Origin: Mycobacterium sp. Z3061
GTDB lineage: Bacteria > Actinomycetota > Actinomycetes > Mycobacteriales > Mycobacteriaceae
Reading direction: 5' to 3'
Assembly (NCBI RefSeq): GCF_031583025.1
Contig: NZ_CP134062.1
Location: 6,483,234 to 6,547,233 of the forward strand
Length of the DNA stretch: 64,000 nt
Part shown: positions 55,749 through 63,750 of the stretch, in pieces
How positions within the stretch are numbered: position 1 is the first letter of the stretch
Layout: every line of letters starts with the position of its first letter
Notes under the pieces: model-generated
Databases searched by the model: none
The model's input: the letters and a program-made list of their open reading frames with translations, nothing else
Told to the model about the DNA's origin: nothing
Position numbers and translations under genes: made by a program

Positions 55749-57055
55749 AGTCACCGGCTAAGCAGCAGGGTGTGGACCCGTACCTGCCGCAGAACGGCAA
55801 CTTCGGCTACACGGTCTCGCGCTACGAGCTCGACCTCGAATACAAGGTCGCGATCAATCGGCTCTCGGGCACCGCGACCATCACGGCGGTGACGGTGGCC
55901 GAGTTGGGCGAGTTCGCCCTCGACCTGTCGAGCGCGCTGTCGGTGTCCAGGGTCTCGGTGAACGGCAAACGCGCCGCCCGCTTCGGCTGCCGGGGCGGTA
56001 AGTTGCGCATCACGCTGGAGTCGAAGTTGCCGACCGGCGCCGCGATGACCGTGGTGGTGCGGTACGGCGGCAGTCCCAAACCGCTCCGAACCCTTTGGGG
56101 CGACGTGGGATTCGAGGAGTTGACCGACGGCGCCCTGGTCGCCGGGCAACCCAACGGGGCCGCATCCTGGTTCCCCTGCAACGACCATCCCAGCGCGAAG
56201 GCAGCCTTCCGTATCCAGATCAGCACCGAGAGCGGGTACCGGGCCATCGCCAACGGCAAGCTGGTGTCGTCCCGGGCGCGGGCTTCGCAGACCGTATGGA
56301 CCTATGAGCAACCCGAGCCGACGTCGACCTACCTCGTCACCCTGCAAATCGGTGTTTACGAGTCGATCCGGCTGGCCAGGACACCGGTGGCGATCCGCGC
56401 GGCGCTGCCCGAACGCCTCCGGGACAACTTCGATCACGACTTCGCGCGCCAGCCCGACATGATGGAGTTGTTCATCGAATTGTTCGGCCCCTATCCCCTC
56501 GCCGACGGATACACAGTCGTGGTGACCGACGACGTGCTGGAGATTCCGCTTGAGGCGCAGGGCATTTCGATCTTCGGCGCCAATCACTGCACGGGTAGCC
56601 GGGCCAGCGAGCGGCTGATCGCGCACGAGCTGGCGCACCAGTGGTTCGGCAACTCGGTGACCGCGCGGCGGTGGCGCGACATCTGGCTGCACGAAGGGTT
56701 CGCGTCCTACGCCGAGTGGTTGTGGTCGGAGCGCAGCGGCGGGTCCACCACCGTCGCCCTTGCCCGTTACCACCTGGGACAGCTGCGCCAGAAGCCGCAG
56801 GATCTGCTGCTGGCCGACCCCGGGCCGCGCCACATGTTCGACGACCGGGTGTACAAGCGCGGCGCCTTGACCCTGCACGCGCTGCGGGGTCAGCTGGGTG
56901 ACGAGAATTTCTTTGCGCTGCTCAAGGATTGGACGACCCGGTATCGGCACGGCACCGCCAGCACCGAGGACTTCACCGGGCTGGCCGCCAACTACAGCGA
57001 CGAGTCGCTGCGTCCGCTGTGGGATGCCTGGCTGTACTCGACCGAAGTCCCCTGA
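55745..57055 (+). CDS. M1-family zinc aminopeptidase coupled to the NRPS
   Basis: A 436-aa M1 metallopeptidase. Zinc motif HELAH (His294, Glu295, His298) with the third ligand Glu317 exactly 18 residues further (LHEGFASYAEW). The N-terminal beta-domain is present, but the long C-terminal helical domain of PepN is absent. The usual GAMEN substrate motif is replaced by EAQGIS. No signal peptide is visible. The GTG overlaps the NRPS stop, so the two are translationally coupled. As M1-type enzymes degrade epsilon-poly-lysine in Streptomyces, a role in trimming or self-protection is plausible, though inferred. Confidence 0.88.
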   Translation: MKSPAKQQGVDPYLPQNGNFGYTVSRYELDLEYKVAINRLSGTATITAVTVAELGEFALDLSSALSVSRVSVNGKRAARFGCRGGKLRITLESKLPTGAAMTVVVRYGGSPKPLRTLWGDVGFEELTDGALVAGQPNGAASWFPCNDHPSAKAAFRIQISTESGYRAIANGKLVSSRARASQTVWTYEQPEPTSTYLVTLQIGVYESIRLARTPVAIRAALPERLRDNFDHDFARQPDMMELFIELFGPYPLADGYTVVVTDDVLEIPLEAQGISIFGANHCTGSRASERLIAHELAHQWFGNSVTARRWRDIWLHEGFASYAEWLWSERSGGSTTVALARYHLGQLRQKPQDLLLADPGPRHMFDDRVYKRGALTLHALRGQLGDENFFALLKDWTTRYRHGTASTEDFTGLAANYSDESLRPLWDAWLYSTEVP

Positions 57056-57056
57056 C

Positions 57057-57443
57057 TTACAGATTCGCCAGATCGTCCGGCACGTCGACCGCGTGTTCTT
57101 GCAGGACCTCGAGTGGCACCACCTCGAGGGTGCGCTCGTGGGTCGAGGCCAGCACCACCGGAGCAGCGCACCCGTCGTTGTGGGCCCGCAGCCAGTTGCG
57201 CGCGGTGACGCACCAGCGGTCGCCCGGCAGCAGCCCGGGAAACCGGTACTCGGGGACCGGCGTCGACAGGTCGTTGCCGATCGACCGCTGGTGCTCGAGA
57301 AACTCGGCGGTCACGACAGCACAGATGGTGTGCAATCCGCGGTCCTCGTCGCCGGTGGAACAGCAGCCGTCCCGGTAGAAGCCGGTGACCGGCTCGGTGC
57401 CGCACGGTTCCAACGGGCCACCCAGCACGTTGCGATCAGGCAT
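57057..57443 (-). CDS. DUF2237-family protein
   Basis: A 128-aa small cytosolic protein, NVLGGPLEPCGTEPVTGFYRDGCC at the N-terminus, then HTICAVVT and GDRWCVTARNWLRA, all typical of DUF2237. Its Cys residues and conserved pattern suggest a structured single domain; the biochemical role is unknown. It is convergent with the M1 peptidase gene, 1 bp apart, and divergent from the small beta-sandwich gene that follows. Confidence 0.83.
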   Translation of the reverse strand: MPDRNVLGGPLEPCGTEPVTGFYRDGCCSTGDEDRGLHTICAVVTAEFLEHQRSIGNDLSTPVPEYRFPGLLPGDRWCVTARNWLRAHNDGCAAPVVLASTHERTLEVVPLEVLQEHAVDVPDDLANL

Positions 57444-57519
57444 GCGCTCAGTATTGCTCGTTGTGCCCGAAAAGTAAGCGGAGTTCGGCGCCTTCAGCTG
57501 CTGCGGTAGGTTCAGCGGC

Positions 57520-57918
57520 GTGATACTTACGGGCGCTTTCCTGGCCGATGCGGCTGCTGTCGTCGACAACAAACTCAATGTCTCGGGTGGGGTGCTGTCC
57601 CGGTTTGCGCTCGGACCCGACCGCTCGGCCCGGTTCGTGCTGGTAGTGCTGACCCAGGCGGAGCCGGGTAACACCGACCGCACGCTCAAGATCGAGATGC
57701 GGCCGCCGACGGACGAGGACCCGATCCGGTTGGAGTTCGAGGTGCCCGAAGCGTCCGTCGCGGAGTTCCCTGGGTTCGCGTTTTTCGAGCTGCAACTGCA
57801 ACTTCCCAGCGACGGTCGCTGGGTGCTGGTGGTGACCGGTGGGACCGGTGCGATCTCGCTTCCGGTGCTGGTGACCGAGTTCGCGCCGCCGCCGTCCGCG
57901 CCGTCGTTCGGGCTGTAA
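57520..57918 (+). CDS. DUF6941-like small beta-sandwich protein
   Basis: A 132-aa acidic protein that opens ILTGAFLADAAAVVDNKLNVSGG, the typical start of the DUF6941 group, with later strands RFVLVVLTQAE and FFELQLQLPSDGRW. The start is GTG 57520; no good ribosome site is seen. Function is unknown. It stands alone, with a small hairpin at 57928 after the stop. It may share ancestry with the tandem pair at 29668 and 30160. Confidence 0.7.
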   Translation: MILTGAFLADAAAVVDNKLNVSGGVLSRFALGPDRSARFVLVVLTQAEPGNTDRTLKIEMRPPTDEDPIRLEFEVPEASVAEFPGFAFFELQLQLPSDGRWVLVVTGGTGAISLPVLVTEFAPPPSAPSFGL

Positions 57919-57927
57919 ATTTCCGGC

Positions 57928-57949
57928 GCTCGCGTCTTGCGGCGCGAGC
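57928..57949 (+). terminator. Possible terminator hairpin
   Basis: Seven-bp arms GCTCGCG and CGCGAGC with an 8-base loop, 9 bp after the stop. It is weak compared with the hairpins at 3571 and 11231, and the region is very GC-rich, so chance is possible. Confidence 0.4.
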
Positions 57950-58017
57950 TCGAGCGACCCCAAAAAGCCGGGCGCGCGCGCCACACCAGGGGGAGGGGCG
58001 CCGCGGCCCGCGAGACC

Positions 58018-58983
58018 TCAGGCCAGCGCGGGCAGCACCACATCGGTGAGCAGCTGCACCGACTTCCACGCCTCCTCGACGGGCATCCCACCGACCAGCG
58101 GATGTAGCACCACCGGGCCGTAGTAATCGGCATCGCGGACCTCGGCGATCAGCTGGTCAGGCGTCAGGAAGCGGTATCGCCCAGACGCCCGCACCTCCTC
58201 GAGAGTCTGGACTCCGGGCAGATGCATCAGAGATCGTTCGTCCGCGGACCAGCCGCCGTAGGTGACCGCTTCCCAGAGGATGTGCCCGCCCAGCTCGGCC
58301 CAGGCCCGCTCCGGGTCCTCGTGCAGGTAGATCATTCCGCGATTGACAGGTCCGGGCATGATGACGAACGGTTTGATGCCGGCTTCGGCGCACAGTTCGC
58401 GGTAGTGGGCCGCGACCTCGGGCAGATGGTCGGCCAGGCTGAGCGGGAGCCCGAACCGCGCCGCGCGCCGCGCCGTGGCACGGGAGCCGCCGCCGACGTA
58501 CAGCGGCGGATGCGGCCTGGTCCAGGTTCCGGTGCAGACGCCGTCTTCACCGCCGGACCAGACAGCCAGCATCCGCTCCACCAGAGCATCCATCAGCTTG
58601 CCGCGCCGGGTGAATTCCACTCCGAGCGAGTCGAACTCGACAGTGCGGTAGCCCAGACCCACCGTGGTGTGCAACCGGCCGCGGCTCATGTTGTCCACGA
58701 GCGCGATGTCCTCGGCCAGTCGGACCGGATTCCACAGCGGACCCAGCGCGCAGTCCACGCTGGCGATCATGGTCGACGTTCGCGCCAGGAACATCGACGC
58801 GGCCATGATCGGATTGCAGCTCCAGCCGTGCCCGGTGGCGTGGTGTTCGTCAACGCTGACCGTGGTGATCCCGCGCGACTCCCCGAACTCCGCCAGTTCC
58901 AGAGCCGCATTGAGCAATTCACTCTGCTTGCGCGGATTGCCCTGCGGCGAAGCGAAGTTGAACCGCAGCACCGTGAGGATCAT
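58018..58983 (-). CDS. LLM-class (luciferase-like) flavin/F420 oxidoreductase
   Basis: A 321-aa TIM-barrel oxidoreductase of the luciferase-like monooxygenase family. VDEHHATGHGWSCNP is the hallmark loop, followed by SRGRLHTTVGLGYRTVEF and LYVGGGSRATARRAARFG. It uses FMN or F420. It is the last gene of a five-gene minus-strand operon and starts 5 bp after the VOC gene stop. Substrate is unknown; partners suggest breakdown of a sulfated, hydrophobic or steroid-like compound. Confidence 0.87.
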   Translation of the reverse strand: MILTVLRFNFASPQGNPRKQSELLNAALELAEFGESRGITTVSVDEHHATGHGWSCNPIMAASMFLARTSTMIASVDCALGPLWNPVRLAEDIALVDNMSRGRLHTTVGLGYRTVEFDSLGVEFTRRGKLMDALVERMLAVWSGGEDGVCTGTWTRPHPPLYVGGGSRATARRAARFGLPLSLADHLPEVAAHYRELCAEAGIKPFVIMPGPVNRGMIYLHEDPERAWAELGGHILWEAVTYGGWSADERSLMHLPGVQTLEEVRASGRYRFLTPDQLIAEVRDADYYGPVVLHPLVGGMPVEEAWKSVQLLTDVVLPALA

Positions 58984-58988
58984 GATCG

Positions 58989-59456
58989 CTACTGAGCCAT
59001 CGACTGGAGGAAGGCAGGAAAGTCGGGAAATAAGGCGCGGTCGACGATCTCGATGCGCGTCCCGCTGGCGTCGACGTAGTAGGCGAACATGCCGAGTGTC
59101 GAGCCCGGCACATCGGCGGTCATTTCGAGGGTGAACCCGTTGTCCTCCAATGCCTTCCCCGTCTCGGCGAGGTCATCCGCGAAGTAGCCCAGATGATGGA
59201 CGGCGTTTCCTGGTGCCGCCACCCACGGTGTCCCCGGTGTCTCCTGGATCAGTTCCAAGTACGGGCTCTGCTCGGAGTAGACGAAGTTCGAGGTCAGTTC
59301 ACGGGTGCCCGTACCAGTGCGGAAGGGCAGCGTGAAGCACATCGGCTTGATCCACCGATAACCGGCCAGCGCGGTGAACCGGGCCATCGCGGCGTCGAGG
59401 TCGGGTACCACGATGCCGGTGTGGTACAGGTCTTCGGGTCGAAGTGCGAGCGCCAT
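58989..59456 (-). CDS. VOC-superfamily protein in sulfotransferase operon
   Basis: A 155-aa VOC fold protein. LYHTGIVVPDLDAAMARFTALAGYRW opens the first module and AVHHLGYFADDLAETGKALEDNG plus GTRIEIVDRALFPDF the second. His ligands in YHTG and VHHLG and the Glu of IEIVD are consistent with a metal site. It is located between the SDR and LLM genes at spacings of 9 and 5 bp, so it is part of one transcript. Confidence 0.86.
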   Translation of the reverse strand: MALALRPEDLYHTGIVVPDLDAAMARFTALAGYRWIKPMCFTLPFRTGTGTRELTSNFVYSEQSPYLELIQETPGTPWVAAPGNAVHHLGYFADDLAETGKALEDNGFTLEMTADVPGSTLGMFAYYVDASGTRIEIVDRALFPDFPAFLQSMAQ

Positions 59457-59465
59457 ATTCCGTCC

Positions 59466-60215
59466 TCAGATGCAGTCCGATGCGCCGTCGACGACGAACA
59501 CCGCACCGGTGGTGTAACTGCTTTGTTCGGTGCACAAGAAGGCTACCGTGGGCGCTATCTCGCCGACCTTTCCGAACCGCTGCAGCGGGATGTGCCCCAG
59601 TTCGGTGTCCATCAGTTCGGTGACCGAAAGCATCGGCGCGGTCATCGGGGTTTCGACGGCACCCGGCGCCACCGCGTTCACCCGTATCCCGCGGGACGCC
59701 CACTTCACGGCAAGGTTCCTTGTCACACAGATGATTCCGGCCTTGGCGGCTCCGTAGCCGGGGACCAGTGGGACGGCGCGCAGCGCCGACATCGAGGCCA
59801 GGTTGACCACGCTGGCGCCACCTGCGGCCGTCGAGGCCTGCAGCGCGCGGCGCAGCCCGACCGTGAGCCGGTACGGTCCGGTCAGATTGAGCTCGACCGA
59901 TGCCGCGAAACCGTCCGGCTTCGATTCATCGAGTCCCCCAGGGAAATTCGCACCGGCGTTGTTCACCAGCACGTCGAGTTCGGGGAACCGCCCCGTCAGC
60001 GCGTCAACGGAGACCGGGTCGGTGATCTGCAACTGGTGATACGTCATACCGGACAGATCGGTGTCGTATTCGCCGGCGCCGGACCTGGTTCCGGTGACGG
60101 TGACCCGGGCACCGGCATCCCGGAACAGGCTGGCGATCCCGTGACCGATGCCGCTGGTGCCGCCGGTGATCAGGGCGGTGGTTCCGGTGAAGTCGAAACT
60201 GACCCGTGCGGTCAT
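59466..60215 (-). CDS. Short-chain dehydrogenase/reductase in sulfotransferase operon
   Basis: A 249-aa classical SDR: TGGTSGIGHG cofactor loop, NNAGANF, Ser in NLASMSALR, and a YxxxK equivalent YGAAKAG. It closes with VVDGASDCI. The ATG overlaps the stop of the MBL-fold gene upstream (ATGA). It likely oxidises or reduces an alcohol/keto intermediate in the pathway run by this operon. Confidence 0.87.
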   Translation of the reverse strand: MTARVSFDFTGTTALITGGTSGIGHGIASLFRDAGARVTVTGTRSGAGEYDTDLSGMTYHQLQITDPVSVDALTGRFPELDVLVNNAGANFPGGLDESKPDGFAASVELNLTGPYRLTVGLRRALQASTAAGGASVVNLASMSALRAVPLVPGYGAAKAGIICVTRNLAVKWASRGIRVNAVAPGAVETPMTAPMLSVTELMDTELGHIPLQRFGKVGEIAPTVAFLCTEQSSYTTGAVFVVDGASDCI

Positions 60216-61453
60216 GAGTTGCTCGCTATCTGTTGCTTCAGCCAGGCTGTCTCCCAGAAGTTTTCGCTGGCTGCCAGTAGGTCTTCGTGGGCTTCTCTGA
60301 GCACTTCACGGGCTCCCGGGTGGTCGCGGGCGACGAGCTCGGCGAGGTGGATGGCGTGCAGTGGCCGGCCCGCGCACAGGTGTGCCCGTGCGCGGTCGAC
60401 GAGCGCGTCGGCACCGGCGAGTTCGACGATGTCGGCGGCCACTTCGTCGAACCCGACCGGATAGAGCTCAGTGGTCGAGCGGTGGTGAAACCATCCGGAA
60501 TAGTTCTCCCAGATGGCCCGCACGTCCCAGGGAACCTTGCCATAGCCCTGTCCCACTTCGAGTCCCGCGGGCAGGGTGATCTCCCGCATCAGGGTGCGGA
60601 CGTCTTTGCCGGCGTTCATACCGGCCACGGTCTGGTCGTGGATGTGCTGAATTGCGTTGCGCAGTCTGGTCAGTTCGGAGTCGATGCGCCCCGCGCCGGC
60701 GATCGGGCCGAAGTGGCCGGTGACCAACAACTCGGGTTGCAGCTCGCGCACCCTTTCCACCGATGCGATCGCCGTCAGAGCGTCGCGGTACCGGTCGCCG
60801 CGGATGGTGACCAGGTTGGGGATATGCCCGAAGATGGGACCGAAGGTATTTCCGCACAGGCAGATTCGCTCTTCGGGCAGCCATACCACCAGCGAGTCGT
60901 TGGTTTCTCCGCCGGGCACGGCGATCAGTTCCAAACGGCGGTTGCCCAGCTGCAGGGTCAGCGTGTCGTCGAATTCGAGATCGACGGCCGGAACACTTTG
61001 TCCGGGCAGCTTCCTGGTGCCCAGTCGCTGCTGGATGGCCTGAATGCCGGTGGCGAGCGTGTCTTTGAAGGCGAAGGCGCTGCGGCTGGCACGATACGGG
61101 ATGAGACGTTCGTTGTCGTCGCGCCACAACTTCCAGTTCGCCTGTGCGACAACGGTGGTGTCGGGGTCGCGGACGCTGTCCAGGCCGCCGACATGGTCGA
61201 CATGGCCCTGCGTGAAGATGATGTAGCGCACCGGCGAGGAGTCGACGGCGTCGAAATTGGCCCGGTGCACCGGCCCCTCGAAGCCCATCCCGGTGTTGAC
61301 GATCACCCGGCCTTCATCGGTGGTCAGCAGATAGGCGTTCGACAATCCCGGGGAGCACCAGAGCCCGGGGGCGATCTGCTCGGCCCGCTCCGCGGACGCC
61401 GGGCGCATGGCGTCGGCGCCCGGGCGGCTTCGATACACGGGTTCGGATGTCAC
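60212..61453 (-). CDS. Metallo-beta-lactamase-fold hydrolase, alkylsulfatase-like
   Basis: A 413-aa MBL-fold enzyme, with a C-terminal helical region like the dimerisation part of alkylsulfatases. The metal motif is TQGHVDHVGG (81-90): Gln82 replaces the first His of HxHxDH, while H84, D86 and H87 remain. A second ligand set is in PGGETND and TGHFGP. So metal binding may be altered. The GTG start (VTSEPVYRS) has AAGGAG upstream; an ATG 30 bp earlier would overlap the sulfotransferase stop. The operon mate makes or handles sulfate esters, so a sulfatase or ester hydrolase role is plausible. Confidence 0.82.
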   Translation of the reverse strand: MTSEPVYRSRPGADAMRPASAERAEQIAPGLWCSPGLSNAYLLTTDEGRVIVNTGMGFEGPVHRANFDAVDSSPVRYIIFTQGHVDHVGGLDSVRDPDTTVVAQANWKLWRDDNERLIPYRASRSAFAFKDTLATGIQAIQQRLGTRKLPGQSVPAVDLEFDDTLTLQLGNRRLELIAVPGGETNDSLVVWLPEERICLCGNTFGPIFGHIPNLVTIRGDRYRDALTAIASVERVRELQPELLVTGHFGPIAGAGRIDSELTRLRNAIQHIHDQTVAGMNAGKDVRTLMREITLPAGLEVGQGYGKVPWDVRAIWENYSGWFHHRSTTELYPVGFDEVAADIVELAGADALVDRARAHLCAGRPLHAIHLAELVARDHPGAREVLREAHEDLLAASENFWETAWLKQQIASNS

Positions 61454-61479
61454 TGTGTCTCCTTCATTCTTCGTCTCCT

Positions 61480-62751
61480 TCATTCGGCGCGGACGTCGAA
61501 CCTGTCGAAGTAGAAGTCGAAGCGCGCGCGGAGTTCGTCGGGCGAGATACCGAAGTGGCGTTGCAGGTCGTAACGGATCCGGCCGTGCTTACCGCGGGGA
61601 TTACCGTCCAGGTACTTCTGGAAGCGCCGCTGCACCTTGTCGGTCAGTTCCGTACCGGCACGGCGGTAGAGCTCACTCAGCAGCGGTATTTCGTTGCCGT
61701 TGAGCTGGTGGAAGCTGATATCGATGCTGCGTTCGGCCGGCACCAGATCCCGGTCCCGCACGCACGCGCTGAGCAGCCGGTGCACGCGGTCGCTCCAGTA
61801 GTCCAACAGCCACTCAGGTTCGATGCTGGTCCGGCGCAGCCGGTCGGAGTAGGCCATCATGGTGATCGCTGACTGGATCACCGCGACCGGATCGCGATGC
61901 GTGAAGGCGACGGTGGCGTCTGGGAACGTCGCCATCAGCGGGCCCAGTTGTTCGCAATGCTGCGGGCTCTTGAGCACCCAGGTGCGTGGGCCGCGGAGAA
62001 ACGTCAGCGCCTGCAGGACTTTCCGTAAGTACCCGTAGTGCCGGTGCTGATCCAGGGCCAGATAGTAGTCTCGCCAATCCGGCACGCGCGCATGCCATTC
62101 GAGCACGTACGAGGCCAGGTCCAGGTCGAGGATCTCGACTTCCTCCTCGATGGCCTCCGGGAAGCGGTCGTGCATCGCGGCCACCACGGGGGCGCTGACC
62201 ATGAGCGCGTCGTGTTCCTGCTTGCACCGCGTGTACCGCGGATCCACGCCGAACGTGTCCGGCCCCTCGCCCGGGGCGGGCATCGGATCCTGACTTTCCC
62301 AGTAGGGCAGCGCGCGCCGGCGGGGATCGGCGGCGATGAGGTTGACCAGGTGTGTGGTGCCCGAGCGCGGCATCCCGACGACGATGATCGGATTCTCGAT
62401 CGGTATCGACTCGATCTCCGGATACCGCTTGATCAGGTCGGTCAGCGACAACCGGTTGCGCAGCAACCGCACGACCCGCTGCCGCAGCGTGGACCGGGAG
62501 AGTTGGCGCAGCCCCGCGTCGTTGTCGATCGCGGCCACGTGCGCCTGCAGCCGGCCCGTGAAGCCATCGGTGTCGTCGAGATCCGAGGCACCCGCGTGGT
62601 CGCACGCTTCGGCGAGCATCTTGTCGATGTCGAACTCGACGTGGCGGCTCTCGGTGTATTCCAGGATCTGGCGCTGGACGTCGGTCAACCGGGGCGACGT
62701 CAGGTCATCGAAGTCGATCTGGTCAGTGATCCCGACGCCCGCTGCTTCCAC
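61480..62751 (-). CDS. PAPS-dependent sulfotransferase
   Basis: A 423-aa sulfotransferase. The phosphosulfate loop is GMPRSGTTHL at 126-135, and the 3'-phosphate motif is in FTHRDPVAVIQSA. These transfer sulfate from PAPS to a hydroxyl acceptor. A helical N-terminal region of 120 residues is typical of mycobacterial members. The GTG start has GGGAG nearby. It is the first gene of the operon and divergent from the IclR gene across a palindrome. The acceptor is unknown; a sterol or lipid is a guess from the operon partners. Confidence 0.85.
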   Translation of the reverse strand: MEAAGVGITDQIDFDDLTSPRLTDVQRQILEYTESRHVEFDIDKMLAEACDHAGASDLDDTDGFTGRLQAHVAAIDNDAGLRQLSRSTLRQRVVRLLRNRLSLTDLIKRYPEIESIPIENPIIVVGMPRSGTTHLVNLIAADPRRRALPYWESQDPMPAPGEGPDTFGVDPRYTRCKQEHDALMVSAPVVAAMHDRFPEAIEEEVEILDLDLASYVLEWHARVPDWRDYYLALDQHRHYGYLRKVLQALTFLRGPRTWVLKSPQHCEQLGPLMATFPDATVAFTHRDPVAVIQSAITMMAYSDRLRRTSIEPEWLLDYWSDRVHRLLSACVRDRDLVPAERSIDISFHQLNGNEIPLLSELYRRAGTELTDKVQRRFQKYLDGNPRGKHGRIRYDLQRHFGISPDELRARFDFYFDRFDVRAE

Positions 62752-62771
62752 CGCTGCACTCCCGAACCTTT

Positions 62772-62797
62772 TCCTATGTCGAATAATCGATATAGGA
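62772..62797. promoter_or_regulatory. Palindromic operator between sulfotransferase operon and IclR gene
   Basis: Eleven-bp arms TCCTATGTCGA and TCGATATAGGA with a 4-base ATAA centre and a single mismatch. It occupies most of the 55-bp gap between divergent starts, 9 bp before the IclR ATG and 20 bp from the sulfotransferase start, so one regulator could control both. Confidence 0.65.
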
Positions 62798-62806
62798 TTC
62801 GAAAAT

Positions 62807-63700
62807 ATGACGGCAACGCTAGACGGGGACGCCACGCAACGTCAACCCGCATCCCCTCCCACCGAGCGGGTGGTCGCCATCATGGAGCTGCTCGCTTCCC
62901 AGCCCGCGCGCGGATTCACCCTCGCCGAGATCAGCCGCGAGCTGCACATCAGCCGCGCCACTGGTCACGCCATCATGAGCACTCTGACCAGCCGCGAGTG
63001 GGTGGTCCGGGCTGCCACCGGCGCCTACTCGTGGGGCCCGGGCATCACCTCGTTGAGCACGCCGGTCCCCGAGCTCAGGCACCACGGACTATTGCAGAGC
63101 CTTGCCGAATCGATCGGAGCGCAGGTGTTTCTGGCCCGGCGGGAGGCCAATTCGATCGTGGTGATCGACAGCGCGGGTGAGACCGCATCGGGCATACATG
63201 TCGACCGGGGCTTACGGATGCCGCTTGTTGCGCCCTTCGGCCGCGATTATCTGGCGTGGAGCTCCACCGCCGCGCAGCACACCTGGCTGGCGGGTGCGGG
63301 CAAGCCGACGCCCGCCATGTCGCGCCGAATCAGCCTCGTTCTCAACGAGATCCGCGAGCGCGGCTACGTCATCGAACGCCTCAGCCGGGAGTACATCCGG
63401 GTATACACCGCGTTGCGCGCACTGGGCGCCGACGGGGAACCGGACGCCATCACGGTGCGATTGGCACGCGCACTGGCCGACCTGACGGTGATCGACATGG
63501 TGGCCGCCGAGCTCACCGAACCGGGCCTGCACAACATCGCCACCATTTCCGCGCCCGTCTTCGATGCGGACGGCATCGTCACCATGTCTGTCAGCGCCGC
63601 ACCGTTCACCGAACTCAGCGGTGCGCAGGTCGCCGACCTCGGCGAGCAGGTCCGCGTCGCGGCGCGAACGATCGCAGAATGCGTCGCGCATCCAGCCTGA
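62807..63700 (+). CDS. IclR-family transcriptional regulator
   Basis: A 297-aa regulator. The N-terminal winged helix includes FTLAEISRELHISRATGHAIMSTL. The C-terminal effector-binding domain (about 105-290) has the HVDRGLRMPLVAPFGR and GYVIERLSREY segments. IclR proteins often repress or activate neighbouring catabolic operons in response to a pathway metabolite. Divergent from the sulfotransferase operon with a palindrome in the gap, so this operon is its likely target. The ATG opens MTATLDGDAT. Confidence 0.88.
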   Translation: MTATLDGDATQRQPASPPTERVVAIMELLASQPARGFTLAEISRELHISRATGHAIMSTLTSREWVVRAATGAYSWGPGITSLSTPVPELRHHGLLQSLAESIGAQVFLARREANSIVVIDSAGETASGIHVDRGLRMPLVAPFGRDYLAWSSTAAQHTWLAGAGKPTPAMSRRISLVLNEIRERGYVIERLSREYIRVYTALRALGADGEPDAITVRLARALADLTVIDMVAAELTEPGLHNIATISAPVFDADGIVTMSVSAAPFTELSGAQVADLGEQVRVAARTIAECVAHPA

Positions 63701-63750
63701 GCGGTAGCCTGCAGCGGGAATCGACACCCCGTTCGTCCTGACAGAAAGGC

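Noticed and set aside
63701..63750. Hairpin terminator after the IclR gene
   Set aside because: Only short imperfect pairing is visible in this 50-bp gap; not distinguishable from chance in GC-rich DNA.
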